The notes: generated from the sequence alone by a model not told the origin. A stretch of DNA of 64,000 nucleotides from Helicobacter canis (GCF_900451095.1 NZ_UGHV01000001.1:744001-808000), one strand, 5' to 3'; shown: positions 9,663 through 19,145, counted from the stretch's first letter. Made by a program: numbers and translations.

Positions 9663-10672
9663 TAACAAATATGCCAAATATCCTTCTCTACACCACACAA
9701 GATAAAAAAATAAAAGTAGAGCTATATGAGCTTGGGGAGAGTGTATTTTTAGCTCAAGATTCTATGGCAAAACTTTTTGACACCTCAAAACAAAATATAA
9801 GTTTGCATATAAGAAATATCTTGCAGGAAGGGGAATTGCAAGAGAATTCAGTTGTCAAGGAATACTTGACAACTGCTAGTGATGGCAAATCATACAAAGT
9901 GAAATTTTATTCCTTAGAGATGATTTTGGCCGTGGGCTTTCGTGTCCGCAGTAAAAGGGGAGTGCAGTTTAGAATCTGGGCAAATGAACATTTAACAACC
10001 TATTTACAAAAGGGCTTTTTAATAGATAGCGATAGACTTAAGAATCCAAATGGCAGGACGGATTATTTTGATGAGCTGTTAGAGCAGATTAGAGATATAA
10101 GGGCAAGTGAAAAAAGGTTTTATCAAAAAGTGCGAGAACTTTTTGCTTTGAGTGTAGATTATGATTCTAGCGATAGGGCAACGCAGATGTTTTTCGCACA
10201 GACACAAAACAAGCTTTTATACGCTATCACGCACAAAACTGCCGCAGAGCTGATTTGTGAGAGAGCAAACGCAAAAAAGCTGAATATGGGGCTTACAAGC
10301 TGGAAAGGTAGCGTTGTGCGTAAGGGCGATGTGATTGTGGCGAAAAATTATCTAAAAAAAGAGGAGCTAGATAGTTTAAATCGTCTAGTCAATGTGTTTT
10401 TAGAATCAGCAGAACTTAGAGTGAAAGATAAGCAAACTTTGATTATGGACTTTTGGAGGCAAAATGTGGATTCTTTGCTTACCTTTCAAGGAATGCAAAT
10501 TTTAAAAGATAATGGCAGTATCTCTAACGCACAAATGGAGCAAATCGCTTATAAACAATATGAGCTATTTGCTACACAACGCAAAAAGGAAGCATTGCTC
10601 AAGGCAGAAAAGGAAGATGAAGAGATATTAGAATCTACCTATAAAACACTTAACACGAGAGTAGGAAAATGA
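9659..10672 (+). CDS. RhuM family protein
   Basis: A 337-residue protein of the RhuM family, often found in restriction-modification operons; its biochemical role is not settled. The N-terminal third looks like a DNA-binding domain (LAQDSMAKLFDTSKQNISLH, helix-turn-helix-like), followed by the family block VRSKRGVQFRIWAN. The middle (GRTDYFDELLEQIRDIRASE and YAITHKTAAELICERA) also matches the family. The four-base ATGA overlaps with the genes on both sides place it firmly in the operon. A structural or regulatory partner of the Mod/Res pair is likely but not shown. Confidence 0.8.
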   Translation: MITNMPNILLYTTQDKKIKVELYELGESVFLAQDSMAKLFDTSKQNISLHIRNILQEGELQENSVVKEYLTTASDGKSYKVKFYSLEMILAVGFRVRSKRGVQFRIWANEHLTTYLQKGFLIDSDRLKNPNGRTDYFDELLEQIRDIRASEKRFYQKVRELFALSVDYDSSDRATQMFFAQTQNKLLYAITHKTAAELICERANAKKLNMGLTSWKGSVVRKGDVIVAKNYLKKEELDSLNRLVNVFLESAELRVKDKQTLIMDFWRQNVDSLLTFQGMQILKDNGSISNAQMEQIAYKQYELFATQRKKEALLKAEKEDEEILESTYKTLNTRVGK

Positions 10673-13539
10673 CTAAAAAGCAATCACTGATTTTAAAAGA
10701 CATTACAGACAAAAAGATTCACTCTTTCGGCGATCTTTTTGAAAGCCTTGATTTAGTAAGCTTTAATGGAGGTATTAGTCTGCAAGAGTATCAAGTAGCA
10801 GCATTGCAAAAGGCATTATGTAGCTTAAAACTATATAGAGATGATACAAAAGAGCTATGCTATGAATACAAACAGGCTTTTAAATACAACGCTATAAAAT
10901 TAGATTCTAAAAAAGGCTTAGATATAAAAGAGTTTTGCAATATGGCGAGCTTTTGGATGGCGACAGGCAGTGGCAAAAGTATTGTGATGATAAAGCTTAT
11001 AAGCCTTATGCAAAGACTTATGAAAAGCGGCGAGATAGAATCTAAGCCCATAATGCTACTTGTGCCTAATGATAAGATTTTAGATCAGTTTAAAAACCAT
11101 ATACAAAGCTTTAATACATATCAACAAATACAAATCACTTGTAAAGAGATAAAAGAATATGATAATCAAAGTTTGCTAGGCTTTGAAAATGTCGTGTTTC
11201 TTGGTAGAAGTGATTTGCTAGATATAAAGGAAAATGTCGGTAAAGATTCTAAAGCAAAAAGGCTAAATTATGATGATTTAATGCGTGAAAAAGGCTGGTA
11301 TATCTTGCTTGATGAAGCACATAAGGGCGATAGCAAAGATTCTATAAGAAAAAGCTATATTAGAGAATTAGCAAAAGGGCGAGAAAGGCAGGAATATCCG
11401 CACGGATTTATCTTTAACTTTTCTGCGACTTTTGATAATGATATAGAGCTATTTACTTGTGCTTTTAACTACAATTTAGAGAAGTTTAATAATGATGGCT
11501 ATGGGAAAAATATCGTGGTGCTAGATAGCAATCTCAAAGCCTTTAAAGATTCTAAAGTGGATTCTAGTGATGAAAAACTAGAGCGGATACTAGAGAGTTT
11601 TATCCTTTTTGTGGGGATAAAGCAGGAATTAAAAAGCTTAAAAGCAAGGTTTGAAAACCTGCATTATCACAATCCTTTAATCATCGCTGTGGCAGATAAA
11701 GTCAATACTAAAGATGCGGGGATTAAGCTGTATTTTGAAGCGATTATGGGAATCTTAAAAGATTCTAAAGATATAAGTGAGATTGCAAAAAACCTAGCAA
11801 AGAAGTTAGAATCTAGCAAAATATATTTCGCTGAAAAAGAGATGAATAAAGACTTTTTAGAAAAACTTGCAAAAATAGATTCTAAAGACTTAAGAGAGCA
11901 AATCTTTTATGCTAAAGAGACTTCAAGCCTAGAGTGCTGTAAGATTAAGGGGAATAATAAAGAACTTGCCTTTAAAAGTAAAAATGCGACAAAGCCCTTT
12001 TTGCTTTTAAATATCGGTAGCATTAAAGAGTGGGAGAAAAGCTATCTTAATGGGCTAGGCATCGAAAGTGGAGAGGATATAGAAAAAGGGTATTTTGAAG
12101 GGCTAAATAATATAGAATCGCCCATACAAATTATGATGGGAAGCAAGGTATTTAGCGAGGGGTGGGATAGCAATCGTGTGAATTTCATTAACTTTATCAA
12201 TATCGGTAGCAAAAAGGCAAAAAAATATGTCCTGCAAACCATAGGGCGAGGGGTGAGAATTGAGCCTTTTAAAGATGTCCGCAAACGACTAAAAGCAAGT
12301 GATAAGCTAGAGTATAACAAAAAAGATTCTTTAGGTGATGGGAGTTTAGGTATTGAGAGTGTATTTATTATGGCGACAGAAAATGAAGCAATTCAGGGGA
12401 TTTTAGAGGGGCTTGAGGGCTTTAGATTCCAAAGCAAACTTACAGGCTTTAAGAGGAACAAAACGCTAGAACCCCTGCTTGTCCCAAGCTACAAAGACTC
12501 TCATAAAAGAAGTGAAACCTTTGTGATTTCACATTATGATTTTGAGAGATTAAGCAAATATATAGAATCTTATGATGAAGATATTTTGCTTGTATCAAGT
12601 GGGATTAACCGAGCGGATTTAGGCTTTAGCACTTTGCAAAAGATACAGCAAAAAATGCGTGATGAAGCAAGTGTAAGCTTAGAGATAAAGGGCAATATGC
12701 CAAAGCTTAAAGCACAAAATGCTTTGTATCGTATGGATAGATTTTTCCACGCACCTTTGCAGGAATTAGAAAAGTTTGTGCCTTGTGAGAATAGTATCAC
12801 GCATTTTGATGGATTTATGCTAAGTGGCGATGGGCTAAGTGAGACGATTATAAAAGAGATGAATAAGGCAGTGAAAGAACTAGCACAGAGCAAACAAACT
12901 AAAAGCATAGATACGCTTAAAAAAGAGTTTGAAAAAGGCAAAATCACACTAGATGAATACACAGAGCAAATCCAAGCTAAACCAACACAAAGAGTAGAAA
13001 AATATAGCTATGTTATCACAGCAGAGCTAGCAAAGCACTATTACAGCCCTATGGTTTTAGAATCATATAAAGATTCTACAATCCATATTAACTATGCTAT
13101 TAGCGAGAGAAGTGAGGTAGAATTTTTAGAGGATTTGCAAAAATATTTACAAGATTCTAAGAACGCATTTAAAGATTATGAGTGGTGCTTTAGCAAGATT
13201 GTAGAAAAGCTAGATTCTATCTTTATCCCCTATTTTGATACACAAAGCCAAGAGCAGAGAAAATTTTACCCCGATTTTATCTTTTGGTTAAAGCATAAAG
13301 AAAGCGGGAATTATAAAATCATCTTTGTAGATCCCAAGGGCTTAAGCTTTGAAGCAAATGCAAGGGATAAATTGCAGGGCTTTAAAGAATTATTTTGTAA
13401 TAAAACGCTAGATTTTCAAGGTTTAGATATAGAAGTAGCTTTGTATTATTACAATAAAGATTCTAATGTGTCAAAGGATTTTGAAGGGCATATTGCTGCA
13501 CAGATTTGCGAGCTATTTACACAAACTAAAATGGAGTAA
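10669..13539 (+). CDS. type III restriction endonuclease subunit, Res1 (SF2 helicase-nuclease)
   Basis: Predicted ATP-dependent translocase and nuclease working with Mod1. Helicase motifs are visible: ATGSGKS (about 98-104, Walker A), LLDEAHKG (about 214-221, Walker B/DEAH), FNFSATF (motif III), and QTIGRGVRIEP (about 522, motif VI). The C-terminus has a nuclease pattern, YPDFIFWL (about 867) then IIFVDPKGL (about 883), resembling the type III Res cleavage site. A copy of the 15-mer word at 11554-11567 is read as K-V-D-S-S near residue 297. It starts in an ATGA overlap with rhuM and ends two bases before res2. Confidence 0.88.
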   Translation: MTKKQSLILKDITDKKIHSFGDLFESLDLVSFNGGISLQEYQVAALQKALCSLKLYRDDTKELCYEYKQAFKYNAIKLDSKKGLDIKEFCNMASFWMATGSGKSIVMIKLISLMQRLMKSGEIESKPIMLLVPNDKILDQFKNHIQSFNTYQQIQITCKEIKEYDNQSLLGFENVVFLGRSDLLDIKENVGKDSKAKRLNYDDLMREKGWYILLDEAHKGDSKDSIRKSYIRELAKGRERQEYPHGFIFNFSATFDNDIELFTCAFNYNLEKFNNDGYGKNIVVLDSNLKAFKDSKVDSSDEKLERILESFILFVGIKQELKSLKARFENLHYHNPLIIAVADKVNTKDAGIKLYFEAIMGILKDSKDISEIAKNLAKKLESSKIYFAEKEMNKDFLEKLAKIDSKDLREQIFYAKETSSLECCKIKGNNKELAFKSKNATKPFLLLNIGSIKEWEKSYLNGLGIESGEDIEKGYFEGLNNIESPIQIMMGSKVFSEGWDSNRVNFINFINIGSKKAKKYVLQTIGRGVRIEPFKDVRKRLKASDKLEYNKKDSLGDGSLGIESVFIMATENEAIQGILEGLEGFRFQSKLTGFKRNKTLEPLLVPSYKDSHKRSETFVISHYDFERLSKYIESYDEDILLVSSGINRADLGFSTLQKIQQKMRDEASVSLEIKGNMPKLKAQNALYRMDRFFHAPLQELEKFVPCENSITHFDGFMLSGDGLSETIIKEMNKAVKELAQSKQTKSIDTLKKEFEKGKITLDEYTEQIQAKPTQRVEKYSYVITAELAKHYYSPMVLESYKDSTIHINYAISERSEVEFLEDLQKYLQDSKNAFKDYEWCFSKIVEKLDSIFIPYFDTQSQEQRKFYPDFIFWLKHKESGNYKIIFVDPKGLSFEANARDKLQGFKELFCNKTLDFQGLDIEVALYYYNKDSNVSKDFEGHIAAQICELFTQTKME
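11554..11567 (+). repeat. 15-mer word (14 of 15 bases) inside res1
   Basis: AAAGTGGATTCTAG read in frame as K-V-D-S-S in a variable segment of Res1. Confidence 0.8.
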
Positions 13540-13541
13540 CA

Positions 13542-16424
13542 ATGATTTTTGAAAGACAAGAGTATCAGCAAAACTGCATTGACAACATAAAAGAGATTCT
13601 GTCAAATTTTGACTTTACAAAGCAAGATAATTTAAAGGAATGTTTGCAAGACTTTTACAAACACACACCTATGCCGATACACAATATCAGTGATAAACTA
13701 CGCTTAGATATTCTAATGGAAACAGGCACGGGCAAAACTTTCACCTATCTTAATCTCATCTTTGAGCTTAACAAGCATTTTAAGCAAAATAAATTCATCA
13801 TTTTCGTGCCAAGAAAGGCGATTTTAGAATCTGTGAAGCAAAATATCAAACTTACAAAAGACTACTTTTATAGCGAGTATAAAAAGCATTTAAAGCCCTA
13901 TATCTACACAGATAGCAAGTCGCAATCGCAAATCATCAATCACTATATCAAAAATGAAGATGAGCTAAGTGTGCTTATCCTAACTAATAGTGCCATTGAT
14001 AAGAAAGATAATTTGCTTAACAAAAACAATGAAAATCTTTTCAATACAAAAAGCATTTTTGAAAACATAGCTGCCCTAAAGCCCATTTCTATCATTGATG
14101 AGCCACATTTGCTAAAGGGCGAAGCGTTTCATCGCTATTTTTCTAAGCTTAATTCTCTTTACTTTCGCTTTGGTGCGACCTTCCCCAAAGAGGGCAAAAA
14201 GCCAAATGACAAAGAATTTGCACTTAGCAATATGATCTACTGCCTTGATTCTATCTCTGCATTTAGAGCATATCTTGTCAAGCAAGTCAAAGTCCATACT
14301 ATAGGCTCAAGCTCCACGCAAATTTTCCTAAAGTCCTACCACGCTAGAGACAAAAAAGCCATTTTCTCCTACACGCAAAGCGGCATAGAAAAAGAGCAAG
14401 AGCTAAGGCTTAATGAAAGCTTTAGCCAGCTCAATGGCGCGATCTTACTCAAAGTAGAAAAAGACAAAGCCTACTTTAGCGATCAATCAATCCTAGACAA
14501 AAAGGGCGAAAGCTATCATTTAGATGAAGATGAGCTTACCGCCCTTTTAGGCAAGGCTATTGATTTGCATTTTGAAAAAGAGCAAAGGCTTTTTGCCAAG
14601 GGCATTAAGGCTTTAAGCTTATTTTTTATCCCAAATATCGCGGATTTTAGAGGCGAAAAGCCCTTTATCAAAAGCACTTTTGAAGAGCTTTATAAGGCAA
14701 AAAGAGAGGAGCTTTTAAAACAGGATTTAGATAAAAATTATAGAGCATATCTAGCGCAAGACTTTGATGAAAGCGGAAATTTGCAAGTGCATCAAGGCTA
14801 TTTTAGCGGCGATAAAGGCAGTAAAGATGACAAAGAAGCCGCAGGGGTTAAGATGATTTTAGAAGAGAAAGAAAAGCTTTTATCCCTTAACACGCCCTTG
14901 CGTTTTATCTTTAGCGTATGGGCTTTGCAAGAGGGCTGGGATAATCCAAATATTTTTACTCTTACCAAGCTTGCAAGCTCAAGTAGCGATATAAGCATAC
15001 ATCAGCAAGTAGGCAGGGGACTTCGCTTATGTGTCAATGACAAAGGCAAAAGGATCACCCATAGATTTATGGACTTTGATGATGATAGCTTTTATAGGCT
15101 TAATTACCTTGATATTATCGTAAGTGCAAAGGAGTCAAACTACATAGGCAATTTGCAAAAAGAAATAGAAGATTCTAGCTATATCCTTAGTGATAAAATC
15201 TTAAGTAAAGAAGAGTTAAGCGACCTTTTAAATGGTGAGCAAGATTTAATCGATGATTTTATGTATATTTTGCGAAAAGACCTAGAGCTAATCGCTTATG
15301 ACAAAGAGAAAAAAGCCTACATCATACAAGCTCCCATTTATGAGAGTATCAAAGATGATGATAAAATCAAAGAGCTTTTAGGAGAGAGCTTTCCTAAAGT
15401 GCTAGAATTTTTCAAAGCCAAAGAAAGCCAAAGCACAAACAAGCACGATCAAGTAGAAAGCGGCGACAAAGAGCCAAAGCAAGTTACCATCCGCCCTAAT
15501 TTAGCCAAAGACTTCAAAGAGCTATGGGAGAAAATCAACCAAAAAGCCAAGATCACCTACCAAGGCATTAAAGAGCAAGACATCATAGACCAAGCCGTCA
15601 AAAAATTTAATGAAACAAATATAGAAAAAGAAAGCTACACCTATGAGAGGAAACGCTACGACGCCCAGCAAAACATTATCATCACAGAAGACTCCATAAC
15701 ACTAGGCGATATAGATTATCAAGCAAGCTTTGCTAAAGATATGCAAAATCTACTCCTAGACTTTAGCAAAGAAGCCAAGCTTCCCCTACGATTTTTGCTA
15801 CAAATTTATGCCAAATGCGACAAAGAGAAGTTTAAAAACTCTCCTAAAAAGGCTTTTACCGCACTAAGAAACATCATCAAAGACCAAATTCATCACAATT
15901 TACTTCAATGTATAAGCTATGATTTTTCTACCGCTAAAAATGAGAGCCAAAGTATCTTTTCTAGCGGGACTCTCCCACGCCACACGCTAGGGCGTTACTA
16001 TGAAAGCGGCAAACCAGCGGATAATTATCTCTATGAAGAGATCATTTATGACTCTAAGATAGAACGCATCATCATCACAGAAGATAATGAAAAAGTGGAT
16101 TCTAAGACTATAAAGGTCTTTGCCAAGCTACCTAAGCTCATCATCCCCACGCCTTATAAGCACTACGAGCCAGACTTCGCCTACTTTTTAGAAGATAGCA
16201 ATGGCAAAAAGATCTTTTTTGTCTGTGAGAGTAAGGGCTATGATGATGAAAACGAGATCCCAAAAAATGAAATGCAAAAGATCAAATACGCTGAAAAATT
16301 TTTCACCCAACTAAGCAAAAAGCTAGAAAATGACAATATCCAAATCATTTTCAAAAAACGCATAAACAAGCAGACCCTACTAGAGTGCCTAAAACAAACA
16401 CAAGGAGAAAGCAATGCCAACTAA
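13542..16424 (+). CDS. type III restriction endonuclease subunit, Res2
   Basis: Restriction subunit of the second, canonical type III system; it pairs with Mod2 directly downstream. Motifs: METGTGKTFTYLN (about 60-72, Walker A), SIIDEPHLLKG (about 183-193, the DEPH form of Walker B typical of type III Res), RFGATFP (motif III), and HQQVGRGLRL (about 487, motif VI). The C-terminal nuclease site is YEPDFAYFL (about 874) with FFVCESKGYD (about 891), a PD...ExK pattern. It starts two bases after res1 and overlaps mod2 by 11 bases, so all six genes can be read from one transcript. At 960 residues it is full length for the family. Confidence 0.92.
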   Translation: MIFERQEYQQNCIDNIKEILSNFDFTKQDNLKECLQDFYKHTPMPIHNISDKLRLDILMETGTGKTFTYLNLIFELNKHFKQNKFIIFVPRKAILESVKQNIKLTKDYFYSEYKKHLKPYIYTDSKSQSQIINHYIKNEDELSVLILTNSAIDKKDNLLNKNNENLFNTKSIFENIAALKPISIIDEPHLLKGEAFHRYFSKLNSLYFRFGATFPKEGKKPNDKEFALSNMIYCLDSISAFRAYLVKQVKVHTIGSSSTQIFLKSYHARDKKAIFSYTQSGIEKEQELRLNESFSQLNGAILLKVEKDKAYFSDQSILDKKGESYHLDEDELTALLGKAIDLHFEKEQRLFAKGIKALSLFFIPNIADFRGEKPFIKSTFEELYKAKREELLKQDLDKNYRAYLAQDFDESGNLQVHQGYFSGDKGSKDDKEAAGVKMILEEKEKLLSLNTPLRFIFSVWALQEGWDNPNIFTLTKLASSSSDISIHQQVGRGLRLCVNDKGKRITHRFMDFDDDSFYRLNYLDIIVSAKESNYIGNLQKEIEDSSYILSDKILSKEELSDLLNGEQDLIDDFMYILRKDLELIAYDKEKKAYIIQAPIYESIKDDDKIKELLGESFPKVLEFFKAKESQSTNKHDQVESGDKEPKQVTIRPNLAKDFKELWEKINQKAKITYQGIKEQDIIDQAVKKFNETNIEKESYTYERKRYDAQQNIIITEDSITLGDIDYQASFAKDMQNLLLDFSKEAKLPLRFLLQIYAKCDKEKFKNSPKKAFTALRNIIKDQIHHNLLQCISYDFSTAKNESQSIFSSGTLPRHTLGRYYESGKPADNYLYEEIIYDSKIERIIITEDNEKVDSKTIKVFAKLPKLIIPTPYKHYEPDFAYFLEDSNGKKIFFVCESKGYDDENEIPKNEMQKIKYAEKFFTQLSKKLENDNIQIIFKKRINKQTLLECLKQTQGESNAN

Positions 16425-17805
16425 AAAAACACAAGATGAAAAAATAATACTCACAAAAGACCACATCAAAAAAGCCCATATCATCGATACCACCAAAGAG
16501 CATAACCCCCTTTTAGACTATCTCACTAAGCACCACCCACAGACTCTAAGCGAAGAGCGACTAAACCTAAAAGCCCTAGAGCAGTCCCTAGGCTTTAGCC
16601 CTAGCTCTATGCAAGGCTATGAGCTAAGCTTCATCGGTAAGCCTCTAGCAAACGCCCTATACTCCACCCCCACCACAAAAGAGCTAAAAGAGCTAGACCC
16701 CAAACACTCACAAAATATCATCATCAAAGGCGACAATCTCCACGCCCTAAAGCTCCTAAAATCCGCCTATGATGGCAAGATAAAGATGATCTACATCGAC
16801 CCTCCCTACAACACAAAAAACGAGAAATTTATCTATGATGATAACTTTGTCAAAGAATATCAAAAGCTTTTAATTGAGCTAGATTTACTAAAGCTTGATA
16901 GCAATGGCAAAGTGCTAGAAAAAAGCGAAGTGCTACACTTCCTAACCAACCCTAGCGGAGATAAATCCCATAGTGGCTGGCTAAGCTTTATGTATCCACG
17001 ACTAAAACTTGCCAGAGATTTACTCAAAGATGATGGCGTGATATTTATAAGCATAGATGATAACGAACAAGCAAATTTAAAGATTCTATGTGATGAAATT
17101 TTTGGGGAGGAGAATTTTGTGGCGAATTTATGCGTGGAATTATCCACAACACAAGGTATGAAAGTGGCATCCGCACAAAAAGGGCAAATTGTTAAAAATG
17201 CGGAATATATCTTATGCTATGCAAAAGATAATCAAAATTTTAAATTCCAACGACCGCTTTATACCGCTAAAGAGTGGGACGACCATTATAGTGTGTATAT
17301 TGACCCTGAAAGTATTAAAAATGGGAAACCAAAACGAGACACGCTAGTAAATTTTTTAAAAAATAAATACCCAAATATTACGCAGAAAAAAATAGCAGAA
17401 CTTTATTCTAGTGATATGGATTTTAGGAAATATATTCACGATAATGCTGAAAATATTTTTCAAGATTCTAATTGTTTTATAAATTTTGATTTTACAGATG
17501 AAGAAAAAGAAAGGTTAAGCAATAAAGAAATAATTTTTTATAAGAAATATATGATTTTTCAAACTTCTAACGGAACAATAAAACAAGAAGTTTCTTTAGC
17601 AAAAGCTATTGGCGAGACCGATGATTTTGAAGCTAAATTTGGATTAAGAAAAATAAGGGGCGATTGGTGGGAGGGCTATTATAAAGATATGATGAATATT
17701 AATAAAGAAGGCGATGTGATTTTTAAAAATGGTAAAAAGCCTATGCGTCTTATAAAAGATATACTTAAAATCTCTACAAACACGGGGGGGGGGGGGGAGA
17801 TATAG
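16414..17805 (+). CDS. type III DNA adenine methyltransferase Mod2, N-terminal part (phase-off)
   Basis: N-terminal 463 residues of a type III Mod protein. DPPYNTKNEKF (about 129-139) is the catalytic motif, and a highly AT-rich target recognition region follows from about 245 to 440. The frame stops at TAG 17803-17805, just after a run of 14 G, so the AdoMet-binding motif is lost and this form should not methylate. The remainder of the protein continues in another frame from 17805. A tract of 12 or 15 G would restore one protein of about 670 residues. The start overlaps res2 by 11 bases, after GGAGAAAGCA. Phase-variable mod genes are well known in Helicobacter, Neisseria and Haemophilus. Confidence 0.88.
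   Translation: MPTKKTQDEKIILTKDHIKKAHIIDTTKEHNPLLDYLTKHHPQTLSEERLNLKALEQSLGFSPSSMQGYELSFIGKPLANALYSTPTTKELKELDPKHSQNIIIKGDNLHALKLLKSAYDGKIKMIYIDPPYNTKNEKFIYDDNFVKEYQKLLIELDLLKLDSNGKVLEKSEVLHFLTNPSGDKSHSGWLSFMYPRLKLARDLLKDDGVIFISIDDNEQANLKILCDEIFGEENFVANLCVELSTTQGMKVASAQKGQIVKNAEYILCYAKDNQNFKFQRPLYTAKEWDDHYSVYIDPESIKNGKPKRDTLVNFLKNKYPNITQKKIAELYSSDMDFRKYIHDNAENIFQDSNCFINFDFTDEEKERLSNKEIIFYKKYMIFQTSNGTIKQEVSLAKAIGETDDFEAKFGLRKIRGDWWEGYYKDMMNINKEGDVIFKNGKKPMRLIKDILKISTNTGGGGEI
17784..17797 (+). repeat. poly-G tract (14 G), phase-variation switch in mod2
   Basis: Fourteen consecutive G. Upstream codons are in frame with position 16414; the continuation GG-D-I-V-L-D-F-F-A-G-S-G-T is in frame with 17805. 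One G more or two fewer joins them. Long G tracts slip during replication, so the true population is probably mixed. Confidence 0.93.
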
Positions 17806-18425
17806 TGCTTGATTTTTTCGCAGGCAGCGGCACGACCGCCCAAGCCGTAATGGAGCTAAATGCCGAAGACGGAGGCAATCGCCAATTTATCCTAGTCCAG
17901 CTTGATGAGCCAATTGATGAAGCTAAAAGTAAAGTCGCCTATGATTTTTGTAAAAATACTCTTAAAAGCCAAAATCCTGTGATAAGCGATATTACAATAG
18001 AGAGAGTAAAAAGAGCAGCCGCTAAAATCGCCAAAGCTACCAAGCAAGATTTGCTAAGCGCAAAAGAGCTAGACCTAGACTTCCGCCTTTTTACTATGGT
18101 GCAAAAGCCAGAGCTTGTAAGCGAAGAAAATGATAATCTAGGGCTAATCACCCACGCAGACCTAAGCCCACAAGATAAAGCCCTAAACCTCGCTTTGCAA
18201 GATAGCAAAATGCTCCATAAAAAGCTAGAATCCATTATAAAAGATAAGCTCTATCAATGTGAAAATAGTCTTTATATCGTCCAAATGGATAAAGAAGTGC
18301 TTGACTATATCAAAAACAAAACACACGATGAAATAGTCTATCTAAACGCTTTTGATGATATTGACTTACAAGAGTATCTTAACCTTGAAAGCCACCTAAA
18401 AACACGCTTATATGTGGTGTTTTGA
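17805..18425 (+). CDS. Mod2 C-terminal part (AdoMet-binding), out of frame
   Basis: Continuation of Mod2 after the poly-G tract. It opens with VLDFFAGSGTTAQAVMEL, the AdoMet-binding motif I that every beta-class methyltransferase needs, then GGNRQFILVQLDEP, a standard block in type III Mod proteins. A GTG at 17805 could in principle start a separate polypeptide, but no Shine-Dalgarno sequence is seen and the fragment has no catalytic motif. It is best read as the 3' half of one phase-variable gene. A terminator-like hairpin follows the stop at once and closes the operon. Confidence 0.85.
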   Translation: MLDFFAGSGTTAQAVMELNAEDGGNRQFILVQLDEPIDEAKSKVAYDFCKNTLKSQNPVISDITIERVKRAAAKIAKATKQDLLSAKELDLDFRLFTMVQKPELVSEENDNLGLITHADLSPQDKALNLALQDSKMLHKKLESIIKDKLYQCENSLYIVQMDKEVLDYIKNKTHDEIVYLNAFDDIDLQEYLNLESHLKTRLYVVF

Positions 18426-18427
18426 AG

Positions 18428-18446
18428 AGAGCTTGCAAGCTCTTTT
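18428..18446 (+). terminator. terminator of the restriction operon
   Basis: A perfect inverted repeat, AGAGCTTGCAAGCTCT, followed by TTT, three bases after the mod2 stop codon. Confidence 0.75.
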
Positions 18447-18487
18447 GTGCTACAATCACGCCTTAATGCTAGGGGATAAGGGTGTAT

Positions 18488-18820
18488 ATGAGCAAAAATC
18501 TTGGCTGGTTTTTCATCATCATCGGCGGTATTTGTGAGATATTTTGGGTAAGCGGGCTGAAGTATGCTGATACTCTAGGGCTGCAGGCTTTGACAGGGCT
18601 AGGCATTGGGATTTCCTTTGTCTGTATGCTGCTAGCAATTAGGGTCATAGAAATTAGCGTGGCATATAGCGTGTTTGTAGGGATTGGTGCGGCAGGGATC
18701 GTGCTAGCAGAGATTGTAGTCTTTGGCGCGCCAGCTTCTTGGCTAAAAATCACGCTCATTGTGGTGTTGATGTGTGGTGTGATCGGGCTGAAATTTGCCA
18801 CAAACCATAAAGGTGCTTGA
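18488..18820 (+). CDS. SMR family exporter subunit 1 (Gdx/SugE-like)
   Basis: Small four-helix inner-membrane exporter of about 110 residues. The first helix has GGICEIFWVSGLKYADT; the glutamate is the proton/substrate site, and the following W and GLKY pattern resembles guanidinium exporters (Gdx/SugE) more than EmrE. The ATG at 18488 has AAGGG upstream; a GTG at 18482 is possible. It overlaps a second SMR gene by one base, so the pair probably forms a heterodimer as in YkkCD/EbrAB. No guanidine riboswitch was recognised in the short leader. Confidence 0.85.
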   Translation: MSKNLGWFFIIIGGICEIFWVSGLKYADTLGLQALTGLGIGISFVCMLLAIRVIEISVAYSVFVGIGAAGIVLAEIVVFGAPASWLKITLIVVLMCGVIGLKFATNHKGA

Positions 18821-19134
18821 TGATACATTGGGCGATGTTGCTTGCCGCTGGGGTTATGGAGATTTTTGGCGTGATTGTGATGAAACGCTTTGTCGATGGG
18901 AAGAGACTCTATCTCCTAGCGATCATCGGCTGCTTTGGGCTTAGCTTTACTTGCTTATCCATAGCTATGCAAGAGATCTCTATGGGCGTGGCGTATGCGA
19001 TATGGACAGGTATAGGCGCGGCTGGGGGCGTGATTGTCGGGGTGGTGTTTTATAAAGAAGATCGCTCGCTTTTGAAGCTTGTGTGCGTGTGTGTGATCAT
19101 CGCCTCTAGTGTGGGGCTTAAGGCGATTGGCTAA
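18820..19134 (+). CDS. SMR family exporter subunit 2
   Basis: Partner of the preceding SMR protein, 104 residues with four hydrophobic segments. The conserved glutamate is in LLAAGVMEIFGVIVMKR, and the last helices have the GAAGGVIVGVVFYKED pattern. The ATG at 18820 is in a TGATGA junction with the first gene, indicating translational coupling. Heterodimeric SMR pairs adopt opposite membrane orientations; the substrate is not evident. Confidence 0.85.
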   Translation: MIHWAMLLAAGVMEIFGVIVMKRFVDGKRLYLLAIIGCFGLSFTCLSIAMQEISMGVAYAIWTGIGAAGGVIVGVVFYKEDRSLLKLVCVCVIIASSVGLKAIG

Positions 19135-19145
19135 GGCTAGAATCT

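Noticed and set aside
17805-18425. Separate short methyltransferase gene after mod2
   Set aside because: Has motif I but no DPPY motif and no ribosome-binding site; it is the out-of-frame 3' half of mod2.
18426-18487. Guanidine riboswitch before the SMR pair
   Set aside because: Only 62 bases, occupied by the preceding terminator and a TACAAT promoter; no conserved riboswitch core seen.
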